Source: Dichetophora obliterata (lineage: Eukaryota; Arthropoda; Insecta; Diptera; Sciomyzidae). Taken from it: DNA of 64,000 nt. The position numbers and the translations under genes are program-made. Numbering within the stretch: the first letter of the stretch is position 1; every line of letters begins with the position of its first letter. The stretch spans positions 22,348,819 to 22,412,818 of the forward strand of contig OY986439.1 in assembly GCA_963920525.1 (NCBI GenBank). Direction: 5' to 3'. The notes below the pieces were generated by a model that made no database searches, was not told where the DNA came from, and was given only the letters and a program-made list of their open reading frames with translations. Below, in pieces: positions 1-11,963 of this stretch.

Positions 1-2220
1 ACACATATTCTTATGACACTTAATAGTTATTGTATCATGATTGCTTGTTTGAATTTAATTTTGACTGCAACGGTAGTGCCCTCTACGAGTCGTTTTTCTT
101 GCCGTTCCTTTGAGAAAATTTGTTATCGAGATTATATTAAGGCGAAAGGAACGCAGCTTATATCAAAATTTTATATGGATAGCAAAAATAATTCTATTTG
201 TTATAGGATTATTATTTTTGTGTTTGCTTTGCATGCCAAAAAAATAATCTGGATTATTTTGAAGCGAATGGAACGCAGCTATTGTTAAATTATGTAAATA
301 ATTTAATTGCAAAGGTTTCAAATTTTCTGAGTTCTTTCTGTGTTAATTTAACAGTCACAACAGTTGCCCACTGTTGACTCCGCTGAATGCATACATAGAA
401 TTGCTAATATTTGCTGTTGACACTTTCTTCAATTTTTGCTTTGTATCACTCATCGGCTAACATGCTTCGCTTTAATAATCTATAATTTATTTCAATTTAA
501 TGTAATATAGGTTTATTTTTGTAATGATTTTATGTCGTACAGTAAAAGAATGTAGTTTTTGTTGTACCACTGCTTCCAAATAAAATGAATAAATATAAAT
601 AAATGTTAATTTTTTTTTTCTATTCTTCTTCAATAAATTAGTAATATATTTTTTGAGCAACATTGTCGTTTAAAAAAAAATAAATACCACGTGCAATATG
701 CTCTGTGCAGCTGAATATATAAATGCTCTTTAACGGTAAAATTCCCATTTATTTTCATCCGAAACACCCTGTGCATCCAGATGTCAGTTACAACAGTAAC
801 TTTCTCATATTCACCATGACACTAAGAAGGGTAGGTTTGAATTTTCTTATGTTGAAATTGGCCAAGTCGTGTTGTGTTAGCCACCTTTTTTAGTCGAGTG
901 CAAGGTGTCTTACGAAACGGATAAATACGATTGAGGATACAACGTCTAATGCCTTCCTACCGTTCGACTGGTTGTGTTGTAACAAATTCTAATAAAAATT
1001 GTATTCAATAATAATAGTTCAATTCGTGCTTTGTGCTTTTTGAGTTTGTTATAAATTTGCTAAGTTTTAACTTAATATTTTAGTAAATAACGCTTTAAAG
1101 TTGGTTGTTTCCAAAAAATAATTCAATTATATTTAAGCATTTATTACTCAAAATTTAGTTTTAACAAATAAGCTTCAAACAAATAATTACAATAAAATCC
1201 AGTATAATTAATAGAAAAATAGTGCAAAATTGCATATCTTACACAAAATTGTATAAATACGTGAAGCAGTAAAGCAGGATAATATGGAAGTATGTCTTCC
1301 GGCTCCGTAGTTTCTCTGTCATCTTTTAATATATTATTTTTTACGCAAGGTAAGTGAAAAATAAAGGTATTTCGCATAAGTGTTATTAAAGTTTTATTAA
1401 ATAAGCCTTGGATATAGTTTTTTTTTTGCATTGTCAATTTAATTTATACTGTTACGAGATAAACATTGATTTTTTCCTTTATGTTTTGTGAACAAAACTA
1501 AAGTTCTCTTTGGCCGATTGTTGTTGGTGTTATTGGTCTGGTGTTGACACCACAACAACATTGGCAATTCCTTGCTGGCTAGCGGCTGTTGTTGTTATTC
1601 CATATTTCGCCCCCGCATCCTTGGGCTATGTTTGACTTATTTCACCATGTTTATAACCGCCCTCCATGGATGGTCCCCCGCTGCGTATGAGTAACCTTTT
1701 TATAGTGCTTCACTTTTATATTTAGAAGTTATTTTATTGGCTTGTCCATTTTCTTGCTCTCGGTTTTTATGGCATTGACTGCTTTTCGTGCTAATTAATT
1801 TCATTTATGCGTGTATAATCAACACAAAGTATAAGTAAAGTATTTTTTTATTTAGTTTTAGTGATATGAAATAAGAACTAACATGCACGCAGCAACCATG
1901 TTTTAAGAGGATCATAGTATGATTCGGATTATGATTGTTGCTAACATGTTCTTAAACATATAATATTTTCTTTGATCATGATAAAATGATTACAACAACC
2001 ATATTTAGAAAAGGAACTTTTTTGTAGGAACCAAAATATTATTTAAACAACCATTATTCTCTTATTGGGTCAAAAATAGAATGATTGCAACAAACAACTA
2101 TATTATGAATTTATTTTTATAATTCAGATTATTGAAAAAATAATTTTATTTTTTTTTATTTTCATGCCCTCCAATCTCCACAGCTATTAATTAAGATATC
2201 TCCAAAAGTTAGGTTTGCAA
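1..2220. other. No gene recognised; AT-rich non-coding DNA
   Basis: I see no coding signature. Short open frames here have ordinary AT-rich composition and no recognisable domain. A slightly GC-richer patch near 1500-1700 and a promoter/poly(A)-like patch near 700-1020 (TATA-like word, then AATAAA-type words) could be remains of a regulatory region or an LTR, but nothing pairs with them in the window. Confidence 0.4.
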
Positions 2221-2230
2221 TTGACTAGGC

Positions 2231-2358
2231 TGAACAGAAATATTAATTCAATTGAAAAACCTTTTTGATAAAATTTTCTGACCGAGCTGGGATTTGAACC
2301 GCGGCTTTTTCGCTTACGAGCCACGCACACTACCAGTAAGCCACAGCCGCTACTACCG
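2231..2358 (-). repeat. tRNA-derived SINE copy 1
   Basis: Read on the minus strand, this has an A-box-like word (TGGCTTACTGGT) and a perfect B box (GGTTCAAATCC) whose starts are 43 nt apart, the spacing of a real tRNA promoter. A body follows containing TCAATTGAATTAAT and then TTTCTGTTC. The same body and the same kind of tRNA-like head recur at 25505-25628, so this is a dispersed family rather than a lone tRNA gene. I could not fold a convincing anticodon arm. Confidence 0.65.
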
Positions 2359-3464
2359 CTCGCCTGACTAATGCCATTCATAAACATGGTACATTAAGTG
2401 CATTGTCACAAAAATAGCAATATTTTTGATAAACAAAATATGGTCAGAATTGCGAAATATGTTTACGGTAATAGAAACATGTTTGCTACAATTAAAGTTG
2501 AAAATGTTATTTTTCTGCGTGCTGTTTTTAGGATAAGGCAATTGAAAACAGTACACAATAATTGAACAGTTGACAAACGAAATGGCACATAGCCAGGAAT
2601 CGATAAAACTTATTGTGTGAATGAAGTGAAAGGTTTTCCTGCAAAATGTTCAGACACGATAAATTCTTTCGATTTTTGGTTATGTTCTGCTTCGTTTGCC
2701 AACAAGCAAAGAATAGTTCAGACAAACATTCAAAATTTTAATATGTTTGTCTCTGTAATAATATTCACATTTTTCATGATTGACAGAACTACAACATTTT
2801 TGTTGGAACTAATAGTTGAAGCAATCATAGTATGTTGACGATTTCAATGATATTATGATTTCAACTATAATGTTATTTTTGGTACCACCATTAGTAAATT
2901 ATGACTTTATTAAGGCAAAAATTTGTGTTTGCAGAAAAAATACAATAATTTTAGTAAAAAAAAAAAAAAAAATATTATTGTAGTAATCATGTCTCAACCA
3001 TGTCTTTTCTCTGCGTGTGCTTAATATAAATTGAAGAGTATTTTTTTGTGGTAATTGCGATATTTCTTTCGGTAACATGGAAACGTGTTATTTCGCAATC
3101 ATATTTCTTAAAAATATTATGACTTGGACATTTGTTATGGGTCGGATAAAAACTTAACTTGACCGATAAAAAGTAAAAAAAAAACAACGTGAGACAAGAA
3201 TTATAGGCTTTACATGGAAAAAACAGAAATAAAAATAATAAATGTTCAAAAATTTAAAAACTATTTAGTTTTTAACATTTCTTTCAATCGACATAGCTTT
3301 GTTATGTTTTATCTTAGAGATTTTTTAGTGTTAGTGTTGCTTCTACGAAATGATCGCCTACGATATGAATTTGACTGTAAGATATACAAAGATGTGCAAA
3401 GATATAGGGACACCTGTAATTTTATACATAAAGATGCAGAAATTATATACAAGGTGCCTCGGAT

Positions 3465-3503
3465 CAGTGGCGGATCTAGAAATCGCTCGTGGGGGGGGGG
3501 GGG
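3465..3503 (+). repeat. hAT-type terminal fragment followed by G13 run
   Basis: CAGTGGCGGATCTAG is the kind of terminus seen on many hAT elements and is followed shortly by 13 consecutive G (3491-3503). No matching opposite end was found, so this is a solo end or a truncated copy. Confidence 0.35.
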
Positions 3504-3720
3504 TAAATAAGCAAATTAGTTTGTTTTTATTCATTGTATTTATTGATGTTTTACATAGCAAACTTATTTTTATAAATTATATTTACGTTTTAAATATCAT
3601 GAGCAAATAATTCAAAAGCATATCAGAAGTTTAAAATTTATATAATTTGTAAGAATTGAAAGAAAAGAAGTAGCTAATGATTATATTCAACTTAAAATTT
3701 TTAAAGTGCGTGAAGATAAA

Positions 3721-4147
3721 AGGCTTGATTACCCAAGTGTAACGTGAGGTGGCGCAGTGGGAGGTAGCGCAGTGCGACGTTGCCTCGAGGTTGAGCGATT
3801 ACCGAAATCGTAGTCCAACGTAGTGCAGGCGCCGTAGTGCAGGACACTCATTTTATTCTAGTAGGTTTATTTACTTCTTCTCGTCAATAAAAGATTGCAT
3901 CCTTTCTTATATAGTATTAAAATTTACAATAATGTGAAGTTAAACAAATTTTTTCGCTTGTAACACAGCTGTCGAACTGTCAAAAATCGTAACGTTGTGT
4001 AGAAATCTCTTTTCTACAGACTTCTACGCTGCGTCACGCCACGTTACGATTTCGGTAACGACTTGTACACATTTATCATTAAACAGATTTTAGCTTGACA
4101 ATTGGCAACGTCGCGCTACGTTACCTTACGCTTGGGTAATCCAGCCT
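3721..4147. mobile_element. Hairpin MITE, 427 bp, GC-rich inside
   Basis: The ends are inverted copies: AGGCTTGATTACCCAAG on the left, and AGGCTGGATTACCCAAG as the reverse complement of the right end. Similarity continues through CG-rich words such as GCGACGTTGCC. There is no coding capacity. Flanks are AAA and TAA, so a TSD is not clear. Confidence 0.7.
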
Positions 4148-4220
4148 TAATTCGTCAATCCGACGCTAACTTAGCGAAGCCTCAAACCAAAGATTATATA
4201 GTATAAAGATGTGCCACGTA

Positions 4221-4403
4221 CATGGTAGAAAAATACATGTATATGCACCAGATGAAAGCATACTGCCGGAATTGTCAAACCGAAGCAAAACTTTTTCTTT
4301 ATTTTCTTTTGTTTCCATTCGCCACACAGCTAAATTTGACAGACATGGCAGTATGGAAAGAGAGCACAGTCAGCGCTGCATATACCTCTATCCTTCTACC
4401 ATG
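4221..4403. mobile_element. CATGG-ended MITE copy 1, 8-bp TSD
   Basis: The element begins CATGGTAGAA and ends with its inverse TTCTACCATG. Further in, GTATATGCA is mirrored by TGCATATAC. It is flanked by the direct repeat GCCACGTA (4213-4220 and 4404-4411). A second member of the family lies at 19330-19544. Confidence 0.75.
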
Positions 4404-4561
4404 GCCACGTAGAACATTAAAAAGTAACAAATATTTTTCAGACATACGTAAGCTTTTGAGAGCGCGAAGAAAAAGCTTTCTTGAGAGAAAAGTTTCCAAT
4501 CCTTGCATGCACATTCTCTCTGCAATGCTATTTCACTCTTCATTCCACAATGATCCACAGC

Positions 4562-4883
4562 CATGATACAATTATTTGACTAGGTAGCCGTGACAGTTTT
4601 TTGGCGATTGGTAGTTGTCAAAAACAGCTAAAGAATGTTGTAGTTTGCTGCTGCTGACTAGCTATGTGCTTATTTTTAACTTACCTTAGATGAATTAAAT
4701 TTATTCGCGAAATTGATTGAAATGTTTTTAGTTTGTTGCGGTTGACTAGCTATGCTTAATTCGTCACTTATTTTTTCACTTTTCTTTGATTAATTGCATA
4801 AACAGCTAATTTGGACAACTACCCATCGCCGCTCGTGAGAAAAAGCCAGTCTACGCGGCTACCTTGTCAAATAATTGTATCAT
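4562..4883. mobile_element. MITE with 9-10 bp TSD
   Basis: The TIRs read ATGATACAATTATTTGAC on both sides, then AGGTAGCCG with one change just before it. GATCCACAGC is duplicated exactly at 4552-4561 and 4884-4893. A 9-10 bp TSD with long TIRs fits a Mutator-like non-autonomous element. The 322-bp interior holds two degenerate copies of a TTGACTAGCTATG-like word and no ORF. Confidence 0.75.
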
Positions 4884-5128
4884 GATCCACAGCATAGATC
4901 ACCACTGCATGGTTTCTCATAGCTAGCGAGAGTCGTGAAAGTTAATGTTGTTATTGTTTTTTTCCGTTGTTGTTGTTGGAACCAAGCAGTTGTGATCTCT
5001 GCTTGACAGCAACGAATGTTTTTGTTCGTTTGCATTATTTTCATGATGATTTCCTTATTTTGTGCGAAGCAGGTTTTTCTTATTTACTGCTTGCTGTTAA
5101 TATTGACTAATTTCGATTGACTATCAGC

Positions 5129-5715
5129 CAGAGCAGTAAAATCTGCATATATATTCAGAATCTTAAGGAAAACTGAATAACGACATACAAATCCATTCAA
5201 TGATTTAAAAATTGTTTATAAATAAAATCTTTAATTAACATTGAATTTTAAAAAATTGATTAGTACTTAATTTCAATTATTTTTTTTCGTTATTCATAAT
5301 AATTTAATATTTTTTAATTCATATGAATGCTATTTACAAAGAATTAAATTAAAAAAGAATTTAAAATTTTTCAATAATTAATTTTTTTTACATTACTATT
5401 TTCTGATTCATTGCTTATTCATGTGTTATTCATTATTAATTTTTTAGTCATTATTAATTTTTTAATTATTATTAATTTGGTTTTTTATTCAAAAGTGATT
5501 AACAAGATTTTTTTTTCATTTTATTTATTATTCAAAAGTGAATGAAAAATTAGAAATGAATGCGAAATTTACAATGAATAAAAAATTAATAATGAATAAA
5601 AAATTAATAACAAATTTAAAGGGAACATTTTATTCATAAAATAGTAGTGAATAACAAAATTTGTTATTCAATGTATTTTTTATTTAAATGTAAATAACAA
5701 ATTAATAACAGTGGT
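5129..5715. repeat. Truncated relative of the 40.6-42.0 kb hAT element
   Basis: The left end CAGAGCAGTAAAATCTGCAT matches the left end at 40628 (CAGAGCTGTAAAATCTGCAT) with one change. The interior is the same unusual AT-rich text of AATTAATAATGAATAAA-type words on both strands. I do not see the matching right end, so the 3' limit is approximate. Confidence 0.5.
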
Positions 5716-7320
5716 AAACAATTTGAAAAAAATTTGCGCGACGAAAACGACATTGTTAATTCGATTGAGTATTTTTCTAGATAAAAAAAAATCATTAAGA
5801 ATTTTATAGGTTGGTTCGAATTGTTTAGAAGAATTTTTCGACTTTTTTGAGTTTTGAAAAATATTTCCGCAGTTATGATTCTATAACTCCAAAATATTCA
5901 TTTATTTTACAAGTTTCATAAATATTTACAAATGAGACTTTATACCTTTTATTTAAGCTTTTATTTATACGATTATTTGTACGATTTTTGTAGACATTTT
6001 CTGAATACTACATTTGTGAAATTTTGTAATATGAAAAAATACTTTTGAAGTTGTAGGATAATAACTGGGGACATATTTTCCAAAACTTAAAAAAATCGAA
6101 AAAATCTTTGAAAATTCTTCAACTCTTTTCGAATTGCATTCGTTCTATAATACTCATACAATTTAACACAAAGTCTATATTAATAGAACTTATTTTCTGG
6201 TTTTTTTGTTTAATTGACATTTATACAAATCTAAATGGCTTAAAGGACATATTTTGTGCATCCTAGATTAGATTGTAACATACTTAGTTTTGATCACGCT
6301 CATTCCACCCATTTTCACTCACGTAAATTTTGATATTGAAAATCTTTCTTGAAAAAATTTTTCGCAAATTAAATTTAAAATATTTCAGTAATTTTAATAC
6401 CAAAAATATTCACATATCTTTAGAATTTCAGAAATTTTTGGTACAACGACTTTTTCATAAAACATCGTTCCGCAAGAATGAGAAAAAACGACATGGAAAT
6501 TAAAGCTTTGACTTTCGTTGCAAATATATCCGATCTTTTTAAATATATTTAATTCAAATTTTTTTATCAAAGTTTTAATAAAAGTACTTTACAAAAATAG
6601 TTTCAACTATAGCGTTAAGTCAGTGAATATATTCATTAATTTTTTTTTTCAAAAACAGTCCAAAATATTGAATTTTTACTCAAAAAATGCGTAAAAAAAT
6701 GTGTTTGTTGGAAAAATAAGAACAATTGAAAATTGCATTTCTGAGTACTTTTCATATAGTTTCATACTTTTTCCGCAAAAAAACAACGTAGAAAATGTTG
6801 CTTACAACATTATTCGCGGCTAAGCTTCAACTGATGGAATTGCCCTACAATAATATAGCACTAATAATATCAGGTGGCAAAACGGCAAAAAAAACCAAGT
6901 CAGCACACAAAATATGCCCAGATTATGTCATCTTTATGATATTATATTCTTGAAATTATTAAACAAAAATATAAAGGCATAATGCAAAAAAATATAATAA
7001 CTTTAAATTATATAATGTTCGTAGGGTAGTTTAGTAAAAAAATTGCCTACATTTTTTAAGTAAAACCTAATGAAATTCTGCTACATTTTGTTGGCAGCTA
7101 CATCTTTTATTGAGATGTTTCGTGCATCAAATCTTTACATATCATTTCTATTGCTTTTCAATATTATGCTCACATTTGCTCACATTGTCGCTTACTTATT
7201 CTCTCGCTATCAAAAGCTTTAAATCTTTCACTCGCTGACTCTCATAAAGCTTTTTTGTGGATTTATGATAAATCCACATTCAAATTTTGCTGTGCCACTT
7301 GCTTGTATGGCGGTGGCACA
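5716..7320. other. No gene recognised; very AT-rich
   Basis: Long A and T runs, no ORF with coding character, and no paired termini that I could find. Confidence 0.5.
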
Positions 7321-8070
7321 TCTTCTAATATATAAAATTCTTCTGTCACGGGGTACGTAATCGAACTCCTCCGAAACGGCTCGACCGATTTTCATGAAAT
7401 TTTGTATGTATATTTTGTAGGTATGAGAATAGGTCGTAAAGTATATTTCAACCTCCTACTAACAGTGGGCGTGGCACCTCCCATACAACCCAAATTTGCG
7501 ATATCGAATATCTTTGGAGTTATAAGCCGCTTAGCCTCGGAATTCGGTATTCGACAATTTACACGTGCCGCTTCGCAGATAAAATTTTGTGAGAGTTGGA
7601 CAAGGGGGCGTGGCACCTCCCATACAACCCAAATTTGCGATATCGAATAGCTTTGGAGTTATAGGCCGCACATCCTTGGAATTCGAAATTCGACCAAAAT
7701 TTACACGTGGCGTTTTACTGATAAAATTTTATGGGAGTTGGACAAAGGGGCGTGGCACCTCTTATACAACCCAAATTTGCGATATCGAATAGCTTTTGAG
7801 TCAATCAAACAAAGCAAACAAAGCCTCGGAATTCAGCATTCGAACTCAATTTACACATGCAGTTTTACTGATAACTTTGTATGGCGTTGGACAAGGGGGC
7901 GTGTCACCTCCCATGCAACCAAAATTTGAGAAATTCTACAGCTTTTGAGTTATAGGTCGCACAGCCATGGAATTGAGTTTTCGACCACAATTTACACATA
8001 CAATTTCACTGATAACATTTTATTCGCGTTTGGCAACGGGGCCGCGGCAGCAACGCGCCGGGTTTAAGCT
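7321..8070 (+). mobile_element. Helitron-like element 1 with internal tandem repeats
   Basis: It starts after an A with TCTTCTAATATATAAAATTC and ends near GGGTTTAAGCTA, comparable to the ends of the next two units. The interior is a four-copy tandem array with a period of about 141-149 bp, marked by GGGCGTGGCACCTCC-like words near 7466, 7608, 7749 and 7898, each followed by CCAAATTTGCGATATCGAAT or a decayed form. Short open frames here are by-products of the repeat. No Rep/helicase is present. Confidence 0.55.
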
Positions 8071-8071
8071 A

Positions 8072-8692
8072 TCTATATATATAAAATGGAATGTGTGTTT
8101 CTTTATTTGTTTGTTTGTACCTTATAGGAGACCAAACCTCTGGACCGATCTTCCTGAAAATTTCACAGCATTTAACTGGGACTCTGGCATGATTAATAGG
8201 GTACTTTTTCGACCACGCCCACTTTTACGCCCACTTTTTTAAAATTATGTAATGGCTCCCATATAGTTTTTAACAGATTTACTTCAAATTGTATACACAT
8301 TATACTCCAGGCGAGGTAGAAATAAACATTTCTTACGCCACGCCCCCTTTTACGCCCCTTTTCACGCCAAATTTAAGTTTTAAACTTTTTGTTCTCTGTA
8401 CAAATTTGTTCCTTCCAACGGATTATTTTTTATTTGGTAGTATATTGCTCTTAATACTGTTAACGTCGCCATATTACTATGAACCACGCCCACTTCACCG
8501 CCCCCTTTTTTAATTCAGATACTTACTTATACCACTAACAATGTTTGCTATACAAAATACTTTTTTTTTAATATGTATTTACCTAAAGTTTTATATAGTT
8601 TTTATCTACAGGTAAGGTAGCCATAGATTTTTTATTACCAAATCCCCCTTTTTCGCCCCATTTTACTTTAATTATAATAAATCTGCTTTCAA
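8072..8692 (+). mobile_element. Helitron-like element 2 (3' end missing)
   Basis: It begins TCTATATATATAAAATGG, nearly the same as the start at 8693, then a GTTTGTTTGT run and the shared phrase GGACCGATCTTCCTGAAA. It has several CACGCCC-type words. It is cut off where the next unit starts. Confidence 0.5.
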
Positions 8693-9807
8693 TCTATATA
8701 TATAAAAATGAATGTCTGTCTGTTTGTTTGTTTGTTTGTGCTTTATAGGAGGCCAAACCCTTGGACCGATCTTCCTGAAACTTTCACAGCATTTTACTAT
8801 GAATCTGGAAAGAATAAAAGGCTATATGAAGTTTTTGTTTGACAAAGGGGCGTGGCACTGCCCATATAACCTAAAAATTTAAATCGCCATATTTTGGGCA
8901 TTTTTTGACCTACGTTGATGCTATTTGGTACATATGGTATTGGCATAGTTAGGAATACGTACCAGGAGAAAAGTGGGTGGGACCACGCCCCTTTTTAGGA
9001 AAATTAAAAATCGCAATATAGTCTTAACTACTGGACCGATCATCATTAAATTTTCACAATAGGATATTCTTACGAAATAATAAATTCTTGACTATATAAA
9101 GTTGTGAGTGGACGAAGGGGCGTGGCCTCGCCCATATAACCCAAATTTTAAAATCGTCATATCTAGGGCATTTTTTGACCAACGGCGGCAGTATTTGCTA
9201 TATATGGTATTAGCATGAATAGAAATACGTACCAAAAGAAAAGTGGGCGGAGCACGCCCCTTTGTTTGCGATATATTGGAGGCTGGACCTGATAACCGAT
9301 CTTAAATTTACACAGCGTTCAGCTTTGACTCAGGAATACTTATTACATGATAATATTTTTCGACCATGCACACTTCTGCACCTACTTTTTTACTACGTTT
9401 ATTAACGGCTATACCACAAATCATGTCATTAAAATCATTAAAATACATATTAATTAAAATAGTGGGGTAGCTCAATTCTCTTTCTTCTACCACTGTCTTC
9501 AAAACAGCTGATTTTATAATACGTGTTAATTAAAATAGAGAGTGGGGTAACCCCATTCTCATTCTCCCACAACAGACTGCGAAACAACTGATTGTGTAAT
9601 TGCTGCTTTTTGATTGGTCTAAAAATAAAAAGGGGGAGCATGAAGCAAATTACATGCGATTCAGCGCTGAATTCTAATTGGTTTACAACAAAAAAAGAGG
9701 CGAAGCATTGCAATAATTAAATTAAATAAATAAATTTTTGTAAATATATAAATACTTTTAATTTTATTTTAAACGAGGGGGTAGCGAAGCACACAGGGTT
9801 CAGCTAG
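8693..9807 (+). mobile_element. Non-autonomous Helitron with both ends, about 1.1 kb
   Basis: The 5' end is A|TCTATATATATAAAAATG and the 3' end is GGTTCAGCTAG|T. That is a TC start and CTAG end sitting between host A and T, as known for Helitrons. Just before the 3' end, GTAGCGAAGCAC can form a short stem (GTGC/GCAC type with a bulged A), the expected subterminal hairpin. The interior has repeated GGGGCGTGGC and CACGCCCC words. No Rep/helicase ORF is present, so any movement would need a helper elsewhere. Confidence 0.6.
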
Positions 9808-11317
9808 TTCTATTATATTATCTGTGCTCAAACCAATACTTTTGATCCGCAAAAAGTTAAATTCGTACTTTTCGCTATAATAAACACAGAATTTAGAACT
9901 CTAAGTAAGCAAACGATGTAAAAAAAATTAAAAATGTATCTAGTACTAAATTTTGGTACTCTGTAAAATACATAAAAAATTATTGTCAAGAGTCGATTTT
10001 CTCCAATTTATATAAAATTGCTTAAGGAATTATTTAAATTTCTCACTCGACAGCAAATGTTACAAAAATATTTTATTTTCAAAGTTAAATAAAAACCAAT
10101 TACAGAAACACTGGAGTCTGTTTGCAACAATTTATTTAATTTAATGTAATTTAAGCAAAATATTTTTTAGAATCTAGTGAACTAAATGCCACAATATTGA
10201 TTTCAGAAGTAATATATTAAATGAAAAAATACCTTAAATTTGACTGGTGAACAATTGCTTGACTGAAAGATTGCTCCATTAATTTATTTCATTACCTTAA
10301 CATAGAAAGGCCCTGACTAACATTTAAAATTTTTCTTTCGGCTGGATTGTGTCAGGTGGATGGGTGGTTGACCTAAAGCCATCTGCGAAGAAAATGATTG
10401 AAAAAAAGATAGTGGACTTTCTATATTAAGGGCCGAAGTTTAGATACTCCCACAGTATATTCTTAGTTATGCATGTTTTTTGAGTTTGATGACGTCACCT
10501 CGTATAGAATAAGGTTGTGGTGTTCATAAAATTTTGCGAAAACTGAAATGCAGAACACGATTAAGATATGGAAGATTATGAATTAAATATGATGTTAATA
10601 CACATATTTTTGTGGTATTTAAAAAAGTTATGCTACTTTGATGACGTCACTTTGTATGGGAGATTGGTCGAGTTTTTATCAATTTTGTCAAATGGCAAAG
10701 GCAAAGTGAATTTTAAAAATTCTTAGCATATGTTCATAATTTTAATTTTTTAAACGAATTTTTGCGGAATTTTTAGAGACTTAACCGTTTTCATATAGTC
10801 ATTTATAGTCATTTTAGATATTTTAAAGATGTGATAAAGTAACGTTGTATGGGAGGTAAGCGTTGTTTAATCCGATTTTAACAAATTTAAAATATATGGT
10901 GAGTATTTTACTCCAAAGCTTACGTGCACAATACCAAGTAACTGCAAAAATTTTTGTGGCGTTTCTTGAAATTTTATTCTTTGATAAAAAAGGGCGTGGT
11001 TTTCATCCGATTTCACTCATTCTCGAACTCTATCTTTGCTTTTTTAAATATAAGCACACACTTATACCAAATTTCAATAGCTTTAAAATTGCGGCTGTAA
11101 TCGTGTCGACAGACTGACCTAACGAAATCGGCTCAGGAGGTGATGCTGATCAAGAGTATGTGTACTTTTCTATACCTGCCACGCCTCCTTATCAGCGTTG
11201 CAAACTGAGTGACAAAGTTATCGAAGTATGCGCGGAGTAAACAAAATTTATTCCATACTGTTTTTCTTCTTTTAGTACAATTTTTCTTAAATTTTTGTAC
11301 CAAAATGGAAAAGTCAT
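9808..11317. other. No gene; ancient repeat with repeated TGATGACGTCAC word
   Basis: TTTGATGACGTCAC occurs near 10487 and 10629 in similar contexts (each followed by TCGTATAG- or TTGTATGG-like text). Near 11105 there is a GACAGACTGACCTAACGAAATCGGCTCAG-type phrase of the kind found in dispersed dipteran repeats. No coding signature. Confidence 0.4.
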
Positions 11318-11530
11318 TTATCAACCCTGCATACAACCCAAATTTGCGACATCGAATAGCTTTGGAATTAAAGGTCGCACAGCCTTCGAATTCAGCATTC
11401 GACCGAAATTTGCACATGCAGTTTTACTTATTACATTTTATAAGCGTTGGACTTTATAGGCGATGGAAAAGGGGGCGTGGTAGCAGCGAGTCAGGTTTCA
11501 GGTAGTCTTTATATATATAATTCTTCTGTA
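11318..11530 (+). repeat. Helitron-like fragments (3' end, then a new 5' end)
   Basis: The stretch to about 11505 repeats the 7.3-8.07 kb unit (CCAAATTTGCGACATCGAAT, GGGGGCGTGG) and ends TCAGGTAG|T. Directly after it, TCTTTATATATATAATTC looks like another 5' end that soon loses similarity. Confidence 0.45.
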
Positions 11531-11653
11531 CGTGTGTTTGTAATTGAAAGTATCCAACTTGATGCATCTCTCATTTTTCCTAATCCTTTATTTTTAAATT
11601 ATTTTTCTTATTCACCTATTTTTCCTATTTATGTGTGTTAATGAATAAATATT

Positions 11654-11960
11654 AAGGCTATTCACAGTTTGAATACGCTCGTCTGTTATTTTTACGACAA
11701 TTTACGAAAGGGTATTTTACTTTGTTGTTGTTTTGCATTCAAACGCAAATACGCAAACTCGCGTAAATTAAAGTAGCCCTTGGACGTGTTTTTTATACCT
11801 TGTATATTTATGCTCTGTCTACGGCCGCCATATCGCATACATCACAGGGTTGCATAATTTTTGCATACGACAGTTAAATGGCTGAGTGCTCACAGTTTCA
11901 ACAATACCAAATGCTATAAATACGATTTGTTAAATGCACGCTTAAACTGTGAATAGCCTT
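11654..11960. mobile_element. Hairpin MITE, ATT TSD, 307 bp
   Basis: The TIR is AAGGCTATTCACAGTTT on the left with its exact inverse at the right end. The element is flanked by ATT at 11651-11653 and 11961-11963. The termini resemble the other GG...ATTCAC elements of the window. Confidence 0.75.
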
Positions 11961-11963
11961 ATT

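Noticed and set aside
7402..8242. Series of short plus-strand ORFs with repeated PPIQPKFAISN-like text
   Set aside because: They follow the tandem repeat inside a Helitron-like element; the similarity is of the repeat, not of a protein.
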